This document shows, in pieces, positions 16,131 through 22,741 of a stretch of 27,949 bases of DNA. The notes beneath the pieces were generated by a model. That model saw only the letters and a program-made list of their open reading frames with translations, searched no databases and had not been told where the DNA came from. Made by a program: the position numbers and the translations under genes. Every line of letters begins with the position of its first letter. Within the stretch, counting starts at the first letter, position 1. The stretch covers positions 21,764-49,712 of the forward strand of contig DBXI01000027.1 of the NCBI GenBank assembly GCA_002309255.1, in the 5' to 3' direction. This DNA comes from Bacteroidales bacterium UBA1216 (GTDB lineage Bacteria; Bacteroidota; Bacteroidia; Bacteroidales; Paludibacteraceae).

Positions 16131-17153
16131 ATGAATACCTTGCGATGGTTGGCTGCCCCCTTGGCGGTGATATACGGCGGCGCAGTGGCACTGCGGCACC
16201 TGCTCTACGACGAGCACTTCCTGCCATCTTACACGCCGCATATACCCACCATCTGCGTGGGTAACCTGGCTGTGGGCGGCACAGGCAAGACGCCCATGGT
16301 AGAGTATCTGATCCGCCTGCTGATGAGCCATGGCTACAAGATCTGCGTACTATCACGCGGCTACAAGCGCCGAACGCGCGGGTTTCAGCTCGCGCATGCC
16401 AACGCCAGGGTTGACACCATAGGCGACGAAGCCATGCAGATACATCGTAAGTTCCCCGACGTGCTGGTGGCGGTGAGCGAGGACAGAGCAAGTGCCATCC
16501 GCAAGATCCGGAAGATGCACACTCCGCCCGATGTAATCCTGCTTGACGATGCTTACCAGCACCGCAGTGTTACCTGCGGGCTGACCATCCTGCTAACGGC
16601 TTACGACCATCTCTATACCCACGACCACCTGCTGCCCTGGGGCACCCTGCGCGACTTGCCTTACCGCGCCACCAAGGCGAACATCGTGGTGGTAACCAAG
16701 TGCCCGGACACCATTCGCCCCATCGACAAGCGCGTAGTGGACAGTGATCTGCATCTCGCCACGTTCCAGCACCTCTACTTCTCGCGCATGCAGTACGAGG
16801 ATGTACCTATTACAGGCGTGCCGCTGGTGGTCACAGCTATCGCGCGACCGGAGTATATCATCGATCATATTCGCTCCATCGAGCCGCAGACAGTGGCGCT
16901 CACCTACCCCGATCATCATCGCTTCACACCGGCGGATATCCGCACTATCCTGCAGCAAGCTGAGCGATGCGACTGCATCATCACTACGGAGAAAGACATG
17001 CAGCGGATTGAACTCACCGACCTGCTCGCCACCTGTAGCAAGCCCGTCATCCCCCTGCCTATCCGCATCACGGTGGACAAAGAGAACACCTCACTCGATG
17101 ATGATGTGCTCACCTACGTCCGCGAATGTATTCACAAGCAGCATTCTAAATAG
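16131..17153 (+). CDS. lpxK: Tetraacyldisaccharide 4'-kinase LpxK
   Basis: A 340-residue inner-membrane-associated kinase that phosphorylates the 4' position of the lipid A disaccharide precursor with ATP. A hydrophobic N-terminal helix (LAAPLAVIYGGAVALRHLL) precedes the P-loop GNLAVGGTGKTPMVEYL (44-60), which is diagnostic for LpxK. It also has the family segments LSRGYKRRTRGF, DDAYQHRSV (the DDGxQH-type motif with Ala for Gly), LLPWGTLRDLP and ITTEKDMQR. Length is normal. It is followed by an MsbA-like exporter, a pairing that fits lipid A synthesis and transport. Confidence 0.95.
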   Translation: MNTLRWLAAPLAVIYGGAVALRHLLYDEHFLPSYTPHIPTICVGNLAVGGTGKTPMVEYLIRLLMSHGYKICVLSRGYKRRTRGFQLAHANARVDTIGDEAMQIHRKFPDVLVAVSEDRASAIRKIRKMHTPPDVILLDDAYQHRSVTCGLTILLTAYDHLYTHDHLLPWGTLRDLPYRATKANIVVVTKCPDTIRPIDKRVVDSDLHLATFQHLYFSRMQYEDVPITGVPLVVTAIARPEYIIDHIRSIEPQTVALTYPDHHRFTPADIRTILQQAERCDCIITTEKDMQRIELTDLLATCSKPVIPLPIRITVDKENTSLDDDVLTYVRECIHKQHSK

Positions 17154-17155
17154 CT

Positions 17156-17183
17156 CCTTTCAGTTTTCACTTTTCACCTTTCA
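17156..17183 (+). repeat. Four heptamer words in the lpxK-msbA gap
   Basis: CCTTTCA, GTTTTCA, CTTTTCA and CCTTTCA follow in tandem and fill most of the 41-base gap, just upstream of the msbA start. The mRNA here would be pyrimidine-rich and unstructured, with no Shine-Dalgarno-like sequence. Confidence 0.75.
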
Positions 17184-17194
17184 ATTCGAAAAAG

Positions 17195-19057
17195 ATGCCC
17201 TTCTTCCGCCTCATACATCGTTTTGCCTCGCCCTATAAGTGGCTGGTGGGATTGAACCTGCTGTTCAACCTGCTGTCAACCATCCTGTCGCTGTTCTCGT
17301 TCGCGGCTATCATCCCTGTGCTGCGCATCCTGTTCGGCATCAGTCAGGTGGAGACCACCCATGTTGATTTGAGCAGCGTGACGGGTATCGAGCATTGGCT
17401 GGCAGCCGCCAAGGGTAACCTCTATTACCTACTGAGCGAGACGATTGCAGCACATGGCGCAGGCGTGGTGCTTGCCGGATTAGGGGTGTTCCTGGCAGTG
17501 ATGACGGGTCTAAAGTGCCTCACCGCGTGGCTGGCTAACTACTACATGGTACCTATCCGCACAGGCGTGTTGCGCGACCTGAGGCGGCAGCTCTACGACA
17601 AGATAGTCGCTCTGCCGATAGGTTACTTCACGCAAGAGCGGAAAGGTGATATCCTGTCGCGGATGACCAATGATGTCAACGAGGTGGAGGCCAGCATCAT
17701 GAGCGCACTGGATGTGCTGTTCAAGGATCCGATCATGATCACCGTGTATATGCTCACGTTGTTCATGATCAGCTGGCAGCTGACATTGTTCGTGCTCGTT
17801 CTGCTACCGCTGGCGGGACTGCTGATAGGCCGTATAGGCCGCAGCCTGAAGCGTGCATCCAAGCACGGACAAGAGCAGAACGCCGACATCCTCAGCCAGA
17901 TCGAGGAGACGCTATCCGGGCTGCGAGTAGTCAAGGCCTTCAATGCCGAAGATAAGCTGCGCGTGCGCTTCAATAACCTGATCGATGCCACACGCCTCAC
18001 CTTCAACCGCATCAACCGCCGTTACTTCCTTGCCCACCCCGTCTCGGAGTTCCTGGGCACCTGCCTGATCGCGGTCATCCTCTGGTTCGGCGGTATGCTG
18101 ATATTGGGCAACCATAGCACGATTGATGCCGCAACATTCATTTACTACCTGGTGATCTTCTACTCCATCATCAACCCCGCCAAAGATCTGAGCAAGGCGA
18201 GCTACTCGGTGCGCAAGGGCTTGGCTTCACTGGAGCGCATTGACCGTGTGCTGGACACCGAGTCGAACATTCTGGAGCAAGACGACGCACTGGCCGTCAG
18301 CACCTTCACCGACTGCATCCGTTACGAGCAGGTCAGTTTCGGCTATAGCGCGCTCCGCCCGGTGCTGCAGGACATCGACCTGACTATCCGCAAGGGACAG
18401 GTGGTAGCACTCGTCGGACAATCCGGTAGCGGCAAGACCACCCTGGCCGATCTGCTACCGAGGTTCTACGACGTACAGCAGGGCGCTATACGCATCGACG
18501 GACAGGATATCCGGCGCCTGCGTATTCATGACCTCAGGGAGATGATCGGCTATGTCAATCAGGACGCTATTCTGTTCAACGACACCATATACAACAATAT
18601 CACCTTCGGCGTGGATACCTCCCTGCCTGCACCTGACGGACTGAGTTGGGAGCAGGCGGTAGAGCGTGCAGCTCGCATAGCCAATGCGCATACCTTCATC
18701 ATGGACACCGCCGAAGGCTATCAGACGAACATTGGCGATCGCGGTTCACGTCTGTCCGGTGGACAGCGTCAGCGCATCAGTATAGCGCGCGCCATACTGA
18801 AGAACCCACCTATCCTGCTGCTTGATGAAGCTACATCGGCGCTGGACACCGAGTCGGAGAAGCTTGTGCAAGAGGCGCTTGAGCAACTGATGCGCGACAG
18901 GACAACACTCGTTATCGCGCATCGCCTGAGCACCATCCGTAACGCCGATCTCATCTGTGTTCTGCACGACGGACGGATCGTCGAGCAAGGGCGGCACGAC
19001 GAGCTCATCAAGAAAGGCGGCTACTACAGCCGCCTCATCGAGATGCAAGAATCCTGA
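17195..19057 (+). CDS. msbA: MsbA-like lipid A/lipid ABC exporter
   Basis: A 620-residue ABC half-transporter. An N-terminal six-helix exporter domain covers about residues 1-345, with a coupling region near PIGYFTQERKGDILSRMTND. A nucleotide-binding domain follows: Walker A GQSGSGKT (408-415), Q-loop VNQDAILFNDTIYNNI, signature LSGGQ (520-524), Walker B ILLLDEATSALD, and H-loop VIAHRLSTIRNAD. It most likely acts as a homodimer that flips lipid A-core across the inner membrane. The position after lpxK supports that substrate, but other lipid or drug exporters share the architecture. Its stop is five bases from the stop of the convergent phosphoesterase gene. Confidence 0.88.
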   Translation: MPFFRLIHRFASPYKWLVGLNLLFNLLSTILSLFSFAAIIPVLRILFGISQVETTHVDLSSVTGIEHWLAAAKGNLYYLLSETIAAHGAGVVLAGLGVFLAVMTGLKCLTAWLANYYMVPIRTGVLRDLRRQLYDKIVALPIGYFTQERKGDILSRMTNDVNEVEASIMSALDVLFKDPIMITVYMLTLFMISWQLTLFVLVLLPLAGLLIGRIGRSLKRASKHGQEQNADILSQIEETLSGLRVVKAFNAEDKLRVRFNNLIDATRLTFNRINRRYFLAHPVSEFLGTCLIAVILWFGGMLILGNHSTIDAATFIYYLVIFYSIINPAKDLSKASYSVRKGLASLERIDRVLDTESNILEQDDALAVSTFTDCIRYEQVSFGYSALRPVLQDIDLTIRKGQVVALVGQSGSGKTTLADLLPRFYDVQQGAIRIDGQDIRRLRIHDLREMIGYVNQDAILFNDTIYNNITFGVDTSLPAPDGLSWEQAVERAARIANAHTFIMDTAEGYQTNIGDRGSRLSGGQRQRISIARAILKNPPILLLDEATSALDTESEKLVQEALEQLMRDRTTLVIAHRLSTIRNADLICVLHDGRIVEQGRHDELIKKGGYYSRLIEMQES

Positions 19058-19062
19058 TCCGT

Positions 19063-22000
19063 TCAGTCAGTGACCCTCTTGCCCAGCGCCGTATAGGTGC
19101 CGGATGAGCAGCGGATATACAATTGACCGCAATAAAGGAACTTCTGCGAACAGTCCGGAGTTCCTTTTTCTGTGTCCGCTGAAGTGATCACTTCCACGTT
19201 TTCGGATATCCATTTTGCAGAGGCATCGGCAGCCGAGCTGTTGCCGCGGTCATCGAAGGCAAAAGCCGTGTAGTAATAGATCTGCCCGACTACTGCATCG
19301 GGATCAGCACAAGTCTCGGCGGTGCCGCGGTAGATCTCTAAGCCATCTGTAGGTGAAGCAGGGAAGTCGATCTCCTTACGGACGATGATGGTGTGCGAGT
19401 AGTCAGGTGCAGGGTAGATGTCACCCGTCAGGTGCAGGTCGTCGAGGTAGAACGTGCCGGAAGTAGGCTCACCGGTGGATACACCGAAGGAGAGGCGAAT
19501 GACGCCATCTGCTTGGTTGCGCTCATCGGAGTTGGCGTACCAGTCGAAGGTCTGCAGGCGGCTCAGGTCAAGCGATTTGTCCTGCCAGTCGGTGCTGCTG
19601 AGGTTGAACTGCTCGGTGAACCACCAATCCTCGTGACCGGTGGATGAGATGTTCTTGCAGACGATACGCAAGTCGGTATCCGTACCATTGCCCTTGAGGC
19701 GAAAGGTGAGAACGGGCGACTGATGCATATCCGTGGCGGCATCAAACACATAATCCGCCGCTGCGGTAGCCCAAGCGGAGGTGATAGCGTAGTCGCAGCG
19801 TAGCGCACCATCGTTGAGGCTGAGTGCCATGCTTGCACCACCCTCCTCGTTCACCGCCTCCATGGGCGATAGGCCATCGCTGAAGTCGGTGAGCAAGTTA
19901 TTCAAATGCACCAGATGTGTGGGGTTACGCCAAGTAAGGTGATACTGACTATTGCAGATAAATCCTGTCAGATCGGTTGGTGCGGGTGGAGGCGTGGAGT
20001 CGTCAAGGAGGTTGATGACGGCGGAGTTACTGCCCATGAAGGTTTTGCCCGCAGAGGTGATGGCGGCATAAACGTAATACTTACCCTTGGGGAAGATGTT
20101 ACGTGTGTGCCACATGTATTTCTCCGTTGAACCAGGCAGGTCAGTGATGAGGGGAGTCAAGCCCTCGATGCTTGTGGCCTCGGCCGTCTGCGAATAGTAG
20201 AACGACACCCTTGCATCGCCTGCGGGATCGAAGGTGAACCAGCGCAGCAGGATAGAGTCCTCGGCGTTGACCTCAACAGTAGGAGAGGTGAAGTTGACGG
20301 AGGGGGAGATCACCTCGCCGTCGTGCAGGAAGTTGTAAGTATAGAAGATGTTTCCGACGGAGTCGTAGGCGGTGAGAGCGATTGTTGATGCATCAGCAGA
20401 CACATCAAGCGTAGAGAAGCAAGATATGCGGCGGTAGAACATCGAGTATTTGTAATCATTGAGTTGCTTCTGCTGGTCGTAGTTCGCGTCTCGTCCGCAT
20501 CCCGGGCGCAGGTAGTGCACGCCGTCCTTGTAGAGGTGCTCAAACGAATGATCATCGCCGGAGAGGGAGATGATACGTTTGTTGTATGGTGCTGCAGCGT
20601 ATTTCTCGAGGAGCGCACCCATTTGTCGGGGTTCGTCAGCCCACTGGCCGTGATAGCCGGTGGTGTGGATGCCTACGTGGTGGCAGACGATGACCCACGG
20701 GCGCGTGCACGTACCTAATATAGAGTCCGCCCAATGATATTGCCGGCTGTCGGGGAGGAAGGCCGGTGAAGATGGGTCACCATTGATGTTGAGGACGACG
20801 ACATCCATGTTGCCGTAGGTGAAGTGGAAGTACGCTTCGCCGCGCGGGTCGATGGTGTCACCTTCTGAGATGCCATCATGGCTGAACTGATGGAAGTAGT
20901 CGTAGAACGACGACCAGCGGAACGTGAACGGATCGCCTGTCTCGTGGTTGCCTGCGGATGACATAACAGGCACTTGGCTGAGGAACTTGGCACCTGGCGT
21001 AAAGAAGTAGTTGTTCCAGTTGCGGTCGTTGCCCTTGCTTGATACAAAGTCGCCGTTCATGAGAGCTATGTCGCAGCCGAGGTCACAGATGAAGTCTTGC
21101 ATGTTCGACCAGTTGCTGCGCGCATTGCCGTGTATATCGCTGATAGTGAAGATGCGGCAGCCGGTGCCCTGCTCGGGCGCGGTCTTGGTGCTACATACAT
21201 GCTCGAAGCGTCTGATGGTGCTTGCTCCGACGGTGAAGTAGTAGCGAGTGTCGGGTTGCAAGCCGGTGAGCGTAACTACGTGCACATAGCCTTCACCTTC
21301 CACGTTCCAGCCGTCATCGGTGGTTAGGGACCGGCTGAGGTTGTCGGGATCCGTGCCGTAGTAGACGAGTGCGTCGGTAGGTTCGGTCTCTTCGTTCATC
21401 TGCCAGAGGATCTTAACGGAGTTGGTGGTCGGTGCCATGGAGTACGGCTTCTTGTAGGGGATGTACGGGTCATGGCTATTGTCGTACAGTTCGTCAGAAA
21501 CGCCCCAACGCGGGTCACCGAGGTTGCTGCCGTCTGTTCCTGCAGCTACGGCCGGGCTGTTCTTGTAGAGTTGGAAGTTGCCTTCTGCAGGGGCAACGAA
21601 GTAGGGGTTACGGTTGATGCAGTCGGCCTGCGAACCGCCTGTACCGACTTTCACCGGCGCATTGAACGCAAGGCAGTTGTGAACATACGAGTTGGAGCCA
21701 TAGACCGCAAAACTGTTGGTGTTCTCCCGTTCTTCGGGGTTCATGAAGATGCAGTTGGTGATGTGGCAGTTGTTGATGTTGGCGGGATAGACGCCGCGTC
21801 CGTTGGTGCTGTTGTAGAACGTGCAATGGTCAATCTCCACTGCGCCCTCGAGTGCCACAACCTCATCACTGCCCGAATAGATGTATATCATGCGTCCTGT
21901 GCCGTTGGCGCCGCCATCGAAGGTGCTGTTTCGGATGCTCACGCTGTTCAGCTGTTTGGGTGCATTCTCTGCATACAATCCGCGTGCTGTGTTAGCCGTC

Positions 22001-22461
22001 TCACCGCCCATGCGGAAGAGACAGTTGTTGATGGTCAGAGCGTTGATGTACGGAGCCTGCTGATCGGTGGCATAGACGCGCAGGAAGTACGAGGGGCAGC
22101 CGCTGAGTTCGCAGTCCCGGAGAGTGACGTTATAGGGTGTGCTGCCGGGTACGAAGCGGACGGCCTCGGCTGTGCCCTCAATCGTAACGCCTTGCATTGT
22201 AAAGTCAGCATTAACTTCAAAGCGTGCACTCATCTTCAGAACAGGTTTCGTGCCTTCTGTCGCTTGGATGGTCAGTGCAACAGTCGGTTTGATGGATGAT
22301 GACTCAATGTATTCGCCGTCGGTGAGGATGAGTACGTCGCCGGCTGTGGCGTTGGTGACAGCCGTTCTGAGTGTACCGGAACCCGGGGTGACATTAACCG
22401 TAGCGGCGTGGGTAGCCGCGTAAAAGAATACACAAGAAAAGAATAGGACTATGCGTTTCAT
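19063..22461 (-). CDS. Secreted beta-helix / calcineurin-like phosphoesterase fusion protein
   Basis: A 1132-residue exported protein; the frame is open to 22569. The start at 22461 gives a signal peptide (MKRIVLFFSCVFFYAATHAA). Residues about 20-320 form a right-handed beta-helix with repeated INNC.F and TNCIF rungs, ending in GSNLGDPRWG. This resembles the DUF4957/DUF5123-type proteins of Bacteroidetes. About 345-428 is an Fn3-like domain of the kind that precedes purple acid phosphatases. About 436-710 is a metallophosphoesterase: SDIHG (D442, H444), NGD (D471), GNHE (N505, H506), CHH (H594, H595) and GDDHSFEH (D636, H638). About 718-820 is another Fn3-like part, and about 850-1015 a lectin/CBM-like sandwich. 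The last 28 residues form a tail (FLYCGQLYIRCSSGTYTALG). The substrate is unknown. Probably secreted or surface-bound. Confidence 0.8.
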   Translation of the reverse strand: MKRIVLFFSCVFFYAATHAATVNVTPGSGTLRTAVTNATAGDVLILTDGEYIESSSIKPTVALTIQATEGTKPVLKMSARFEVNADFTMQGVTIEGTAEAVRFVPGSTPYNVTLRDCELSGCPSYFLRVYATDQQAPYINALTINNCLFRMGGETANTARGLYAENAPKQLNSVSIRNSTFDGGANGTGRMIYIYSGSDEVVALEGAVEIDHCTFYNSTNGRGVYPANINNCHITNCIFMNPEERENTNSFAVYGSNSYVHNCLAFNAPVKVGTGGSQADCINRNPYFVAPAEGNFQLYKNSPAVAAGTDGSNLGDPRWGVSDELYDNSHDPYIPYKKPYSMAPTTNSVKILWQMNEETEPTDALVYYGTDPDNLSRSLTTDDGWNVEGEGYVHVVTLTGLQPDTRYYFTVGASTIRRFEHVCSTKTAPEQGTGCRIFTISDIHGNARSNWSNMQDFICDLGCDIALMNGDFVSSKGNDRNWNNYFFTPGAKFLSQVPVMSSAGNHETGDPFTFRWSSFYDYFHQFSHDGISEGDTIDPRGEAYFHFTYGNMDVVVLNINGDPSSPAFLPDSRQYHWADSILGTCTRPWVIVCHHVGIHTTGYHGQWADEPRQMGALLEKYAAAPYNKRIISLSGDDHSFEHLYKDGVHYLRPGCGRDANYDQQKQLNDYKYSMFYRRISCFSTLDVSADASTIALTAYDSVGNIFYTYNFLHDGEVISPSVNFTSPTVEVNAEDSILLRWFTFDPAGDARVSFYYSQTAEATSIEGLTPLITDLPGSTEKYMWHTRNIFPKGKYYVYAAITSAGKTFMGSNSAVINLLDDSTPPPAPTDLTGFICNSQYHLTWRNPTHLVHLNNLLTDFSDGLSPMEAVNEEGGASMALSLNDGALRCDYAITSAWATAAADYVFDAATDMHQSPVLTFRLKGNGTDTDLRIVCKNISSTGHEDWWFTEQFNLSSTDWQDKSLDLSRLQTFDWYANSDERNQADGVIRLSFGVSTGEPTSGTFYLDDLHLTGDIYPAPDYSHTIIVRKEIDFPASPTDGLEIYRGTAETCADPDAVVGQIYYYTAFAFDDRGNSSAADASAKWISENVEVITSADTEKGTPDCSQKFLYCGQLYIRCSSGTYTALGKRVTD
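19134..19169 (+). terminator. Terminator of the rnhB-msbA operon, inside the opposing gene
   Basis: AAAGGAACT (19134-19142) pairs perfectly with AGTTCCTTT (19159-19167). The loop carries a small inner stem CTG-CGAA-CAG (19144-19153). The tract TTTTT (19165-19169) follows on the plus strand. It lies about 75 bases past the msbA stop, within the last codons of the convergent phosphoesterase gene. Confidence 0.68.
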
Positions 22462-22491
22462 GATAAGTTCAAAAAGTGTGTTGTTCAAAAT

Positions 22492-22525
22492 CAAGCATGG
22501 CGAGTCATGCGACCCGCCATGCTTG
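22492..22525 (-). repeat. Strong hairpin between the 49-codon gene and the phosphoesterase gene
   Basis: CAAGCATGGCG (22492-22502) pairs perfectly with CGCCATGCTTG (22515-22525). The inner GTC-ATGC-GAC (22504-22513) extends the stem, past one mismatch, to a four-base loop. On the minus strand it is followed by ATTTTG rather than a full U-tract, so it may be a partial terminator, an RNase barrier or a dispersed repeat. Confidence 0.7.
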
Positions 22526-22552
22526 TATGGAGAGTGCAGGGCACTCGGGGGA

Positions 22553-22702
22553 TTAATCGGGATTACCACCGACCAGTTCTCCTCCGATTCCTAAGCCGGG
22601 AAGGTCAGAAGTCACATTCCGTCCTGCGCCGGAACTTGCGCATACAGAACCTGCTTGGCAGGCAACACTTTCTGTGCTTGGTATGATATAGCTCTTTTTC
22701 AT
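22553..22702 (-). CDS. 49-residue small protein of unknown function
   Basis: A short open frame starting MKKSYIIPSTESVACQAG and ending GIGGELVGGNPD, with a Ser/Gly-rich middle (CASSGAGRN). It sits in the gap between the two large exoprotein genes, 39 bases after the beta-helix gene and 91 bases before the phosphoesterase gene, all on the same strand. I remember similar tiny Bacteroidales proteins, with MKK-Y-x-P-x-x-E at the start and a Gly/Asp-rich end, annotated only as hypothetical. There is no hydrophobic signal peptide. The two Cys residues (15 and 21) and the Gly-Gly pairs might suggest a processed peptide, but no modification enzyme or peptidase-containing transporter is nearby. Coding status rests on start context, frame length and resemblance. 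Confidence 0.6.
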   Translation of the reverse strand: MKKSYIIPSTESVACQAGSVCASSGAGRNVTSDLPGLGIGGELVGGNPD

Positions 22703-22741
22703 AATTTCATAATTCAATTATTTTAAGAAAATAAACATAAA

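Noticed and set aside
14961..16331. 456-residue open frame antisense to sppA
   Set aside because: It lies wholly opposite a well-recognised SppA gene. Its protein has the composition of a codon shadow and no start context or motifs.
21472..22299. 275-residue plus-strand frame opposite the phosphoesterase gene
   Set aside because: Shadow of the minus-strand beta-helix coding region; no recognisable domain, promoter or leader.
22462..22569. Longer N-terminus for the phosphoesterase fusion
   Set aside because: It would put 36 residues before a clear signal peptide and run through the strong hairpin at 22492-22525.
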